This document shows, in pieces, positions 48,532 through 58,884 of a stretch of DNA of 64,000 bases (within the stretch, counting starts at the first letter, position 1; the number at the start of each line of letters is the position of its first letter). Source of the stretch: Juglans regia. Taxonomy: Eukaryota; Streptophyta; Magnoliopsida; Fagales; Juglandaceae. The stretch is taken from NCBI RefSeq assembly GCF_001411555.2, contig NC_049914.1, forward strand, positions 14,214,798 to 14,278,797. The letters are read 5' to 3'. A program made the position numbers and the translations under genes. Under the pieces are notes generated by a model, which saw only the letters and a list, made by a program, of their open reading frames with translations, did no database searches and had not been told where the DNA came from.

Positions 48532-49241
48532 CTACAAGCTATAATAATTTCCTTCGAACAAGCGAGGATACTTTACCCGCATCTCTTCCTCGAATTCCGA
48601 AGATGCTTCATTGATAGCATGATTATTCCACAATACTTTAACTAAAGAAATAGTTCGATTCTGCAACACTTGCTCTTTCCTGTCTAGAATCCGTAATGGT
48701 TCCTCGGTATAGGTCATGTCTTCTTGAATCTGCAAGGGTTCATGATCTATGATGTGAGTGGGGTCATGGATATACTTCCTCAACATGGACACATGGAACA
48801 CGTTATGCACTCCCGAGAACGCCGTTGGTAGAGCCACCCTGTACGCCACTGGTCCAATCCGATCAAGAATCTCAAACGGTCCAATGTATCTCGGGCTCAA
48901 CTTACCTTTCTTTACGAATCTCATAACTCCTTTCATTGGTGAAATCCTCAAGAATACCTTATCTCCCATCGCAAACTCTAACTGACGGCGGCGTTTATCT
49001 GCATAACTCTTCTGTCGGCTTTGAGCTGCTTTCATTCTAGCCCGAATGGTATCTATCTTTTCTGTGGTCTGCTGAATAATCTCTGGCCCTAGAAGTTTTC
49101 TTTCACCTACTTCATCCCAATACAATGGAGATCTACATCTCCTGCCATACAAAACCTCGTAAGGTGCCATCCCAATGTTAGCCTGGAAACTATTATTATA
49201 AGCAAACTCGACCAATGGTAAATGTTGCATCCAAGATCCCT
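48532..49241 (-). pseudogene. gypsy pol C-terminus: integrase end plus chromodomain
   Basis: The retained frame is open for 232 codons. It contains HLPLVEFAYNNSFQANIGMA, YGRRCRSPLYWDEVG, a basic RQKSYADKRRR region, the GDKVFLRISP and SPRYIGPFEILDRIG integrase C-terminal module, and VFHVSMLRKYIHDP. A chromodomain follows (EEPLRILDRKEQVLQNRTI, VKVLWNNHAINEAS, EEMRVKYPRLFE); the usual Trp of EATWE reads Ser. In intact elements this protein inserts cDNA into the genome, the chromodomain guiding it to heterochromatin. It is 5'-truncated, with only YKGSW before the methionine at 49230. Confidence 0.9.
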
Positions 49242-49574
49242 TGTATTGGGATATTGGATAAGGGTAGGTGGTGTATGGGATCCCGTATTGCTTGGGAAGG
49301 AGAAGTTATTGCTCTTTATAAGGTTCTAATGGGGCTCCAATTGTATCATTGACTAGTCCTTTTGGAGTATAGGCCATGTGGTTTGGGCCTTCTATTGGGG
49401 CGTTACAAATGGTATCAGAGCCTATCCCAACCAGAATTGTGGGACTTGAGCCATGCCACCTACAATGGACAGGCCCGACGAGGACGTCGGGAATTTAAGA
49501 GGGGGTAGATTGTGATACTCCATATGATATGGATAAGGGTAGGTGGTGTATGGGATCCCGCATTGCTTAGGAAG
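49242..49574 (+). mobile_element. TRIM (terminal-repeat retrotransposon in miniature), 3'-truncated
   Basis: LTR 1 (49242-49407) starts TGTATTGGGATATTGG and ends GGGCGTTACA. TGGTATCAGA, the tRNA-Met primer site, follows at 49410-49419. Only about 100 bases of interior lead to a purine tract (AAGAGGGGGTAGAT, 49497-49510) and a second LTR starting TGTGATACTCC (49511). Both LTRs share GGATAAGGGTAGGTGGTG and TATGGGATCCCG. The second LTR stops after 64 bases at 49574, where LINE 2 resumes. The interior is non-coding, which defines a TRIM. Confidence 0.8.
49410..49419 (+). other. TRIM primer binding site
   Basis: TGGTATCAGA lies two bases after the LTR end TTACA, complementary to initiator tRNA-Met. 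Confidence 0.8.
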
Positions 49575-49719
49575 TGTATGGTATTTGTGGGATTAGTGGG
49601 ATGACCTCATAAAGGAATTAAGTGGCTTACAATATAAGGTGGTTCATCAATTCAGAGAAGGGAACCAAGTGGCTAACTACCTAGCAAGGAAAGGTGAAGA
49701 GGGACTGACATGGAGCTAA
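49575..49719 (+). pseudogene. LINE 2 ORF2, RNase H C-terminal end
   Basis: Translating from 49575 gives WYLWD, a stop, then WDDLIKELSGLQYKVVHQFR and EGNQVANYLARKGEEG up to a TAA at 49717. This is the RNase H end that is missing at 45985, and it parallels HIFREGNKVADWLAKNG of the other LINE. It proves that the gypsy and TRIM sequences are nested inside LINE 2. Confidence 0.85.
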
Positions 49720-50128
49720 TGTCAGAGCCTGCCAAGAAAGCTAAGGGGTATTCTCAGATTGGATGCACTGGGTTTGCCGTCTATAAGAAAGGCTGCAGGT
49801 TGAGAGCTTGGAGTCATATGGATTGTCACGGAGATGATCATTGGGATCTATGTGGATCTATGTGGATCGCTGGGCTCTAGCTTGTTTATGGTTTGCCGTC
49901 TATATTATTGGTCAGTTGGAGGTCGTTGTATTAATGACTTCATCAACAAGTTGGTCTGTTGGATATGTTTTGTTTATTTGGGATGGTTTTGTTGTAATAT
50001 TGTTTAGTCCCACGTGTCCTTTTGTTACCACGGTTTTCCTCCACCTTAAGTGATGGCTTTTCTAATAATATTGGGAAGGGGTCGCTCGTGGACATGTACC
50101 CTATCTCTTATTCTTAAAAAAAAAAAAA
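49720..50128 (+). other. LINE 2 3' leader and poly-A tail
   Basis: Non-coding 3' region ending in GGGAAGGGGTCGCTCGTGG, TATCTCTTATTCTT and A(13). The frame at 49841-50053 is hydrophobic and resembles the translated 3' leader of the other LINE; it is not treated as a gene. Confidence 0.7.
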
Positions 50129-50143
50129 ATCTCTTGTATTGAG

Positions 50144-50680
50144 AAATATATTGCGGTCTACATATAATAAAACTTATTTAGTATAAATTTATGAGCGATA
50201 GTACTCATAAAAAGTTGTATCACTTCATGATATACTAATTAGTAGTATTGTAGCCCTTGATAGAATGGTGTCAACGCTAATATAAATAGATTGAGAGGTC
50301 CCTGGCGTACCATGAACTATAATAATGATAATAAGCATGTGTACTCCATTTTATTGAGTTTATAGACATGATGGATAGGCAAGAAGATTCCTTTAAGAAT
50401 CTTGTTGAGAAATAACATGCTGGAAAAATAAAGTAAAACAAGAAATCAATTACACATACATAGCTTTTCGCAATTCGGTAACATGCCTACATGTACGGAG
50501 CTGCAAAAGACTTTATTATCTTGAAGAATGAAAAACTACACTTTGGACCGAAATCCACTATTTAGAACCGTCCATACCATTCATAATGGATATATTTATA
50601 GGGTTATACGACGGAAGTCCTAATTTAACAAATAACGCGTTATTTCATCCCAGTACTATGTGATTTAGTTGAACCACCAA
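50144..50680. other. non-coding interval
   Basis: AT-rich; no reading frame, terminus or repeat could be supported. It ends at AGCTAATAAG (50681-50690), a target duplication. Confidence 0.5.
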
Positions 50681-50690
50681 AGCTAATAAG

Positions 50691-51530
50691 TATTGGGTTT
50701 TTAATTAAAATTCTGCAACTGTAAAGTATCTCCCTCTCTCCCCACCCTTATCTCCTCTATGTAGTGCTCCATTTTTGTGTTTGTTGTGTCTTGGCAGGCT
50801 AAATAAGGGAGAATCGCAGATCTGGAACTTCCGACGACCATAGACCAGCACGCTCCCCTCCATGGCATTGCCTAGCCGTCGATCTTCAAGACCACCGAAG
50901 GTAGTGCCAAACGGAGCAACGAGTTGCTTGCACGTGCGGCCTAAAGTTATCGGAGACGTTCGTCGAGTGGCTATCTCGCGCCACTGGGAGGCCCTTTGTC
51001 GTCGCCACGTGTGGTGCCATTGGGGTCTATGAGTCCAGAACCTCCAAGATTGGTCGACGATTTTCCTCCCAGAGTGGCGCGTGTACTGCTCGTGCCACTG
51101 CAGCCTCTTGAGCACTGCCCTTTTCCGTTTTCACAGTGGTTTTTCCATTGTATTTTATTTCGTGTCCTGTCTTTCCTTTTTTAAAAAATAAAAATTCAAA
51201 AATTGTGTCCCTTCGGACCTTGGTCCGAACGGTGTGATCCCCCTTCTCCGCTTAGGCGGTGTATGGGGTTGGTGCACTCTAATCTGTTTATTCGGAGTAT
51301 AGGTTTTGTCGCCCGGTTACTGTTACTCTGTCGGGGATAGAGATGTGCACGAAGGATGTCTTAGACCTTGTCTTCAGAGATCTGTTGTTTGGACTAGATC
51401 ATGTCAGCCACGTAAGTGTGCTGGGAAGCTGTTAAAGTTTATAATTGACTTGTTTTAAGTCAAATTTATATGTCCTCTATTATGAATGAATTGTGATCCG
51501 TTATTATATATATATAAAAAAAAGAATTAT
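50691..51530 (+). mobile_element. short non-coding retroposon with target duplication
   Basis: A direct repeat AGCTAATAAG lies at 50681-50690 and 51531-51540. The right copy follows an A-rich tail (TATATATATAAAAAAAAG). The 3' part (GAATGAATTGTGATCCGTTATT before the tail) looks like a plant LINE 3' end. The middle (50770-51180) is GC-rich, with a 136-codon minus frame that matches nothing. No endonuclease or reverse transcriptase is present. It could be a LINE with its coding region deleted, or a SINE-like or retrocopied transcript. Confidence 0.6.
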
Positions 51531-51537
51531 AGCTAAT

Positions 51538-51578
51538 AAGAATGTGCATTGATTTCTCGTTTCTCAATGCACATTCTT
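51538..51578. other. perfect hairpin, 15-bp arms
   Basis: AAGAATGTGCATTGA (51538-51552) is exactly inverted at 51564-51578 with an 11-base loop, immediately beside the retroposon target duplication. No T-tract suggesting a terminator. Confidence 0.7.
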
Positions 51579-52171
51579 GATGTTACGGTAATCCTTTTGC
51601 CTCTTTATTTTCAAGACCAAAACAATATTAGCATACACCATCTCGCATGCAAGTCTCATGCCATAAAAATCTATGAAAATTTCAGTAAATGAACCTGTGC
51701 AGACCATAATCATGGAACTTGGACCCCAAATCCAGTCAGTCATATCCAATCCCTCAACACGAGGCTTTATCTCCATTTTCCTGCAAGGAAAAATATGACG
51801 ACCTGTAAAGTCTGGAAGAATAAATGAAGCAGGGATAATTAGGAATGATTAATTCTTAGATACCTCAAAGAAGATTAATGTTGACAAGATTTAAAAAAAA
51901 ATAAAATAAAATACTGTAAAATACCAAACATAGGCATAAACAAAAACAACAATTTTCCCCATACCATATTTTTCTTGACAGAAACAAACAAAGACGATGA
52001 AGATGAATACTCAATGCCCACTTGAAGATGAAGCTGAACGATCATCTAAAAAAAATATTAAAAATTTGAGATAAGATTTAAATAGATAATAAACTAATAC
52101 AAACAAGATTTCAAGTTTCAAGCAACTTATATATAAATTTACCTTCAAGGTCTATCGACTCTACATAATAA
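51579..52171. other. interval with one unassigned short frame
   Basis: The minus strand at 51776-51564 has a 70-codon frame (MTDWIWGPSSMIMVCTGS, then a basic end). It does not look like the neighbouring transposons, but I recognise no family. It could be a stray exon or chance. The remainder to 52171 is AT-rich and non-coding. Confidence 0.3.
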
Positions 52172-53190
52172 ACCGATCTTTTCATTTGCCGCAAAAGCCT
52201 TGAACTTGGAAAATGTTGATGACGAAGATTTCACATATTTGACGGCATCTATAATCTTTGTTACAAATTCATAAACATCTTTCAAGCTGTCCATAACAAT
52301 CAAATTTAATATATGGGCAGCACACCGCATGTGAAGAAATTCACCACCCAATATAGTACAATCATTGTCTTTTATTCACCTTCTCATGTAATCAACAACA
52401 ACATCATTTGAGGAGAAATTATCAACTGTGATGATCAAAATTTTATCAACACCCCCCATTCATGCAATCCCATGTCTTACACTCTCACAATAGTTTCACC
52501 ACTATGGTAAGGAATTTAGCAAACCATAAGTATTTTTTTATGTAATCTCCAATTGCAATCAATAAAATCTGTAGTAATGCACGTATAGTTCATATTTTAC
52601 ACCGATGTCAAGGTATCGGTTGTTAGATAGATTCTTTGACTATCCAACAATTTCCTTAGCTGTATTTTCTTTTCGTTGTACATCTTAATACAATATCTTT
52701 TTAAAGTGATTTGGGGTGGCAAAGTATATTGAGACTCTAAATCACTTACGAACTCAACAAAACCTTCGTGCTCCACTAGCCTAAAAGGAAATTCACACCA
52801 AATAAAAAACGTAGCAGTTGACGCCCTAAATTTTTCTGCATCATCATACTTCACTAGACCTTGTGGGCTACACACTCTTCCATTCGTATCCCTCTTAACA
52901 CTAGATGATTGACTTTTTGCAACTCGTTTAACTCAAAAAGGGGAAGTTTCACATGCATTCTAGAGGTAGTGTATCATAGATGAAGTGTCATTCTCATAGT
53001 GACAACTGTGTAGTTTAATGCAATAATTGCATTGAGCTTTTGGCTTATCGTGGTCAATAGGTTGCACTTTAGTAAAGTGTTCCCAAACCACCGATTGGAA
53101 GACTCCCATGCCCCTCCATATGCACTGGAATAGAAGTGGAGTCACCAGCAGCCCCCTAGATTGTACCGACATTACAACTCACATAATCTT
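52172..53190 (-). pseudogene. hAT transposase fragment, copy A
   Basis: On the minus strand: a BED-type finger (VVWEHFTKVQPIDHDKPKAQ, CNYCIKLHSC), a Ser-rich linker, GRVCSPQGLVKYD, FPFRLVEHEGFVEFV, an RNase H-like part with YLTTDTLTSV, a decayed TVDNFSSND-like stretch, and CAAHILNLIVMDSLKDVYEF. It ends after FAANEKIG, short of the rest of the catalytic fold and the dimerisation domain. Several stops are present. It belongs to the same family as copies B-D and is a different lineage from the hAT at 8139-13597. Confidence 0.8.
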
Positions 53191-56100
53191 TGTAACGGCA
53201 CGCTAAAAATTCAATGGTAGAATTTCTATTGGCTTTCAGAACTTTGTGAAAATCCCATAAGTTTTCACGAATTGACCAATCGCATAGGTTTTAATCTGTC
53301 AACATAGTCAGTGTTATCACTCATTATGGTGCCAGAAGTACGATTCTAACTATCTGAGGTAGTTATAAATGTCCAAATGCATTATGGTCTATGCCATTAG
53401 ACTCAGTTGATTGTTTAGGACTTTATGGCTCAATAAGTCAACTTTCATATTTTCGGGCGAAACGTCTATTTGAAACTATGAAAATATTTTTAGGGACACT
53501 TCGGGGTTGAATTTCGGTAAATGATTTTCACTATAGGTAAATACGAATATTTAGGATTTTGCAGGACTAAGTTTATTATTCACTTTTTTCGAGTGAATAG
53601 TAACCTCGGTAAATGCACCAAGTGCTGTATTTTCAAAATCACAGTGTGAAATGTTCAGACAAAATTAGAGAAATTTTATTTGAACACTTGGCAAGATTTT
53701 AGCCACACACAGTGAATTGTGCTAGACGCTTGGCACCATGAGGAACGTTTAATGGATTTGGAAGAATCAAGGTGTGAGATCATGCCACCTAAGCATAAAC
53801 CCTATTCCATCCGACCAATCAAATTGTGTCAAATCAAAGAGGATTTCCACCCTAATGAAATCCTATATGGTTGGAATCCAATTGAGAACCCAAAAGCATG
53901 GTTGAAATCAAAATCATAAACGGTTTTATCCAAACCATAAAGTTGACCTCCAAAACTTGAATGAATCAGTTTATAGCATTGCGATTAATCGCTTAATTAA
54001 ATTATTTTCACATGCTATTAGTCATTCAAATTTGTATTAGAACATCATTATCCAACCTTGTTAACCTTGAAAAATTGATTGGGCCAAGAGATATTAGATT
54101 TGGGTTTGATAGCAACCCAAACCATCTTAAAACCCCAAAATTTAGGCCCATTCGATTTAGGCTCATTAAGGCCCACGAATTTGGTCATGTTAGCATTATT
54201 TTTTGACTAAGCAAGTTCATTCCCCACATGCCTAACCAGATTTGTTCAAGAGGGCCTAGAAGGTTCTGGAAGCAAAAGGCTAAAGGGCCACCTCACTCTT
54301 TCACTTCTACACTCCACCAAGAGAAATATCTTGGGCTGATTTTTGTATAATGTAATAGGAAGAAAAGACCAACACTCAAGCTTTATTTTAGTCCTATCAC
54401 TTTCCATAACTTGTGTAAGAGGTTCTCAAGTCCACCTCCCACGAAAAGCAACCCTCCTTTACACTTTTCTTTGATGGAACATAAAAGACACTCTCGAACA
54501 GCTTTCCTGAACTACTTTGCACGCCTACTTCTAAGCTTTTGTAAGTGTTTTCACACAACGTTTCCTTCATGGAAGTTGTCCCTTTTTGAGTCTAACTTAC
54601 GTGGATATCTTATTTGTTCCATTTGAAGATCGTTGGATCGGTCATATGTTGTTTGAACCCCAGAAAAGTCATTTTGGGTGATAAATTGGAGAGTGCGTTA
54701 TATTTTGGCGTTTTTGACCAAGCTAATGGATAGATCTTGGTCCAAAATTTTTATGTAGTATTTTTAATATGTGTATATGATTATTTTTTTAGGATTGTTT
54801 GCATGATTAAAATTTTTGGTGAAATATTTTCTTAGATCTAGAAGCATAGAAACTGGAAGAGGAAACACAGTTTATGTTTTGAGAATGTTTAAATCTTTTA
54901 TGGTCTAATCTTATTCCAATGGCTTTGATTTTTTTATTTGAGGATCATGATAAGCCTCTTATATACATGTTAGAATATTATTTTGGAGATATTTGATGTT
55001 AGATTCAAAGATATGAATTTTTATGCAAAAGGATATTCAGTTAGGCCAAAGTGATGATGTTCTTGGCTAAATTCTTGTTTTGGTTGATTTTTAACCATGT
55101 GATCTTGAGTTTAAAACTTAGATATACTTTAGGACACCTTTATAAACCATGTAATGTTTTGATTTGAAGATCACATATTTTTAAGTCTTGGATCAAGAGG
55201 TTGATCGAAACAAGTTAGAAACAAAAATCAGTTTTGAACTTGAAAGAAAAACCGAAAAGTTCAAGGATGGTTTTAGTGATTTTGATGACTTTTGTTCATG
55301 ATTCAAAACATAATTATTCTTAGGAATATGTGATGAGTATATTAGAAGAAGATTTTTGGTTTAAACATGAGTTTTAAAATTTGAAAGAATTGCAACAAAA
55401 ATCTAGAGAAATAACCTATGTAAGTTTTAGCCCTATAGAGTTTTAATGGTTGCGTTTAGTATTAGTTCTCTCTGAATTGATATTTGAGTTTAGGACAAAA
55501 TTTACATGGGGTATGTGAATTTTGGTATTTGTTGAGTTATGATGCAAAATGTTTAAGTTAAGGGTAAAATGATCATTTTTTCACATGTAGAGGGTAAAAT
55601 GGTAATTTTAATCTAAGTTAAAATTTGTCCATATTTTTTATTATTAATGATTAAGTTCTAACTTTTAAAAATTATTGCTTTCAGTTCCTCGTGATCAAGC
55701 TTGAGTTTTTTTCTAGAAATGCGAAAACTGAGGTTGGTTAGCTTTTAAGTTACTAACTGTTTAATGTGTATGAGTGATAAGTAAATGAACTACAGTGTAT
55801 GTATGTATGGTATCATATGTGCTATGCTAAGTCATTACATATTTATCTGTTACACAGAATTTATTCTGTCATGAATTATTCATCTGTTACACAAGATATT
55901 CTGGCTCGTATTGTTATTCATTGTTATACATTGCAAGTATGTCACGTTAAGTATGTCATCCGTTGCATGTATGTAACGTCATGTAGTATTCACTATTATA
56001 AGTATGTCATGTTAAGTATGTTCTCTGTTAAATGTTATGCCATCCTATGAAATGTTTCTATGTCAAGTAACTCATATCATTTGGTTAGGTTCAAGTCAGT

Positions 56101-57242
56101 TATGTCTTGAATACTCACGATGTAATCACTATGATTGTCTGAGTATCTCCATTTGTAATTCACATGAGGTACTTCTAGCGAAATCATTTTGATTGTCAGA
56201 ATTCAGTTCAAGTTCAGTTATGCAGATACTCCTGGCGTAATCATTCTGATTGTTAGGGTATCTCATTTAAAATACACATGATGGAATCATTCTGATTGTC
56301 TGAGTATCTCTGAAGGAATATGTTGGGCGGAATCATTATGATTGTTCACTATTCCTGAAAAAACGATTGGCAGAATCATTTTGATTGTTAGAATTCAAGT
56401 CCAAGTTATTGTTAAGTAAAGAAGTCAGTTCAATTTCTTGTAAAGTTAAGTTTTAGTTCAAATTCAAGTTCAAGTTCATGTCAAGTTAAGTTTCAGAATT
56501 CAAGTCCAAGTTCATGTTAAGTAAAGAAGTCAGTTCAAGTTCATGCAAAGTTAAATTTTAGTTCAAGTTCAAGTTCATGCAAAGTTAAGTTTCAGTCCAA
56601 GTTCAAGTTCATGTCAAGTTAAGTTTAAGAATTCAAATCCAAGTTCATGTTAAGTCAAGTTTTAGATTAAGTTCTTGTCAAGTCAAGTCTCAGTTTGAGT
56701 CCAGTTCGGTTTAAGCAAGTCAAGTTCAGTTCACGTTTTAGTTTAAATTATGTCGGTTATGTTATGTTATATGTTAAGTTATGCTATGATTACTTATGAT
56801 TTTGATTATGTATTCATACTTTTACTCCATGAATGCATCATTAACCTGTGTGGTTTTTGTTAACTTGCTGAGATTTGTAATCAAATCTCATTGTGGTAGT
56901 CCAACCTAGCATTTCCCCCCAATGGTAGATCTTGTTACAAAGTCTGAAGGAGAATCAGGAATCGACCAACTGGAAACGGTTGACTAAGCGATGGCGATGT
57001 AGATGATAGTATGGTAGTTACCTCAGATTACTACTTGTATTTATGGAGTTCAATCTCCAGCACTCTTTTGATCACAACTATTTTCGACTAGTTTTGCGAT
57101 CTTAGTCGTTTAGTATGTCATTATGTATGAAGTATGTTTTAAGTATTTGAGATATTTCAGTTTGGTGCATAGTATTACTAAAGAAAAAAAATTATCCGTT
57201 GCGAATATTGCATAATGCTAGATGCATTTTTCGAACATTGCA
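53191..57242 (+). mobile_element. large gypsy-type LTR (about 4 kb) splitting the hAT array
   Basis: It starts TGTAACGGCACGC exactly where copy A's homology to copy B stops. Near its end is ACTTGCTGAGATTTGTAATC with AATCTCATT, the stem-like block usual near the 3' end of large gypsy LTRs, then GCGAATATTGCATAATGC. It ends at about TTGCA (57242), with TCTT on both sides as a short possible target duplication. No primer site, gag or pol is present, so it is probably a solo LTR. The right boundary is less certain than the left. Short frames inside (53719-53919, 54411-54626) are not credible genes. Confidence 0.6.
56090..56760. repeat. degenerate short tandem repeats in the LTR
   Basis: First, GGCGGAATCATTMTGATTGTY and GTATCTC motifs recur at about 60-90-bp spacing (56110-56400). 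Then come many AAGTTCAAGTTCATGT and CAGTTTCAGTTCAAG words to 56760. They look like low-order expansions in the 3' part of the LTR. Confidence 0.7.
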
Positions 57243-57246
57243 TCTT

Positions 57247-58750
57247 ATATGTATCAAGCACAAAAGCAACAAATATCATCAAGTTGAACCTATTTGTGCT
57301 ATCTCAATACTTGTCATACCTATTTTTTTTATTATTTATGCCCATAGTACTAGTGATAATATCATTACTTGAGCACATATCATTTAATGCATCTTCAATT
57401 GTGCAAATTTGTTCAAAATATACATTAGCCGTTACATACAAAGAACTGGAAATGTTCTATGTAACATCATAAAAACTTTTCAGCAACTCTACAAAAATTC
57501 GAGCATTTTTTCAATCATCGCTGGTGGGGTTCACGAATTGTTCATCCACAAACACATAATGTTCAAAGGCTTGTTTATGTTTTTCAGCAGTACTCAACAT
57601 TAAATGTGTAGAGTTTAGAAACATCCAAGCAAATCATCCTCCCACTAATATTTTCTTTGGCCGCAGAAGCCTTGAACTTGGAAAATATTGAAGGCAAAGA
57701 TTTCACATATTTGACGGCATCCCTAATCTTTGTTACAAATTCATAAACATCTTTCAAGCTGTCCATAACAACCAAATTCAATATATGGACACACACCGAA
57801 TGTGAGGAAGTTCACCACCCAATATAGTACAATCATTGGCTTTTTTTCTCCTTCTCATTTAATCAATAAAAACATCATTTGAGGAGGCATTATCAACAGT
57901 GACGGTCAAAATTTTATCAACACGTTATTCATGCAATCCCAAGTCCACACTCCCAATAGTTTCACCCCTTTGGTCAAGAATTTGGAAAAACTTAAGTATT
58001 TTTTATTTTATAAATCTCCAACTACAATCAATAAAATCTGTAGTAATGCACTTGTAGTTCATATTTTGCACCGATGTCTAGGTATCGATGGTTAGACATA
58101 TTCTTTAACCATCCAATTATTTCTTTAGTTGTATCTTCATTTCGTTGTACAGCTTAATACAATCCGTTTTTAAAGCGATTCGGGGTGGCAAAGTATATCG
58201 AGAATCTAAATCAGTTACGAACTCAACAAGACCTTCATGCTCCACTAGCCTAAAAGGAAATTCATACCTAATAAAAAATTTAGAGGTTGACACCTTAAGT
58301 TTTTCTGTATCATACTTCCTTAGACTTTGTGGGCTACACACTCTTCCCTTCGCATCCCCCATAACACTAGAGGATTGAATTTTTCCAACTCCTTTGACTC
58401 GAAGAGGGGAGGTTTCACATGTATTTTGAATGTGGTGTATCATAGATGAAGTTCCATTCTTGTAGTGACAACTATATAGTTTAAGGTTATAATTGCACTG
58501 AGTTTTTGGCTTATAGTGTCAATAGGTTGCACTTTAGTAAAGCATTCCCAAACATCCGATTGGTTACTAGGTATTTTTTTGGATTTCTTGGATAAAAATG
58601 GGATGGAATGGGTTGGGTGTTGTGTATATCTGGATTAAGGGTTAGAAGACTCACATGCTCCTTCATATGCACTGGAATAGAAGAGAAGTCACCACCAATC
58701 CCCAGGGTTGTACCAACATTACAACTTACAAAATCTTCTTTTATCTGCTA
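57247..58750 (-). pseudogene. hAT transposase fragment, copy B
   Basis: The minus strand opens with BED-finger remains (58660-58460), then MIHHIQNTCETSP, GRVCSPQSLRKYD, FPFRLVEHEGLVEFV and LPPRIALKTDCIKLYNE. Next come HILNLVVMDSLKDVYEFVTK (57780), ENISGRMICLDVSKLY, FVELLKSF and STMGINN. It keeps the later part of the RNase H-like fold that copy A has lost, but its extreme C-terminal end was replaced by the neighbouring LTR. Stops and frameshifts throughout. Confidence 0.82.
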
Positions 58751-58884
58751 TTGAGTATAAAACACAGTTGAATAAATAATGACACACATCAAACAAATAA
58801 CCGAATACACATATAAACAAAGTTGATCATTCAAATCAAATGAAATAAAATATAACAACTAGCGGCAAAAAATAAAATATCAGA

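Larger units (their letters stand above)
45986..49241 (-). mobile_element. Tekay-like Ty3/gypsy fragment (3' LTR plus end of pol)
   Basis: The minus-strand order is integrase C-terminus and chromodomain (49241-48532), polypurine tract, then the LTR (48493-45986). Everything upstream of the integrase end is missing, cut at 49241 where a TRIM begins. Chromodomain-bearing gypsy elements favour heterochromatin, which suits this neighbourhood. It lies within RNase H of LINE 2. Confidence 0.85.
41683..50128 (+). mobile_element. second L1-type LINE, interrupted by gypsy and TRIM elements
   Basis: The target duplication ATCTCTTGTATTGAG lies at 41668-41682 and 50129-50143, directly after a poly-A tail (50116-50128). 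The LINE starts within the ORF1 tail, so it is 5'-truncated. It runs to RNase H at 45985, is interrupted by 3.6 kb of other elements, and resumes near 49575 with the end of RNase H and the 3' leader. The 3' end (GGGAAGGGGTCGCTCGTGGACA) matches the family of the LINE at 21463-27206. More stops than in that copy suggest greater age. Confidence 0.88.

Noticed and set aside
47924..48540. ORFs of 71-141 codons on both strands next to the gypsy polypurine tract
   Set aside because: They are inside the 2.5-kb LTR, purine-skewed low complexity, and have no recognisable domain.
49242..49407. TRIM LTR as a Cassandra-type LTR with a 5S rRNA-like promoter
   Set aside because: GGGATCCCG and GCTTGGGAAG faintly resemble 5S internal promoter boxes, but the spacing and the remaining boxes do not fit.
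54411..54626. Short ORF in the 4-kb LTR as a host exon
   Set aside because: No splice context or known motif; lies in the presumed LTR leader.
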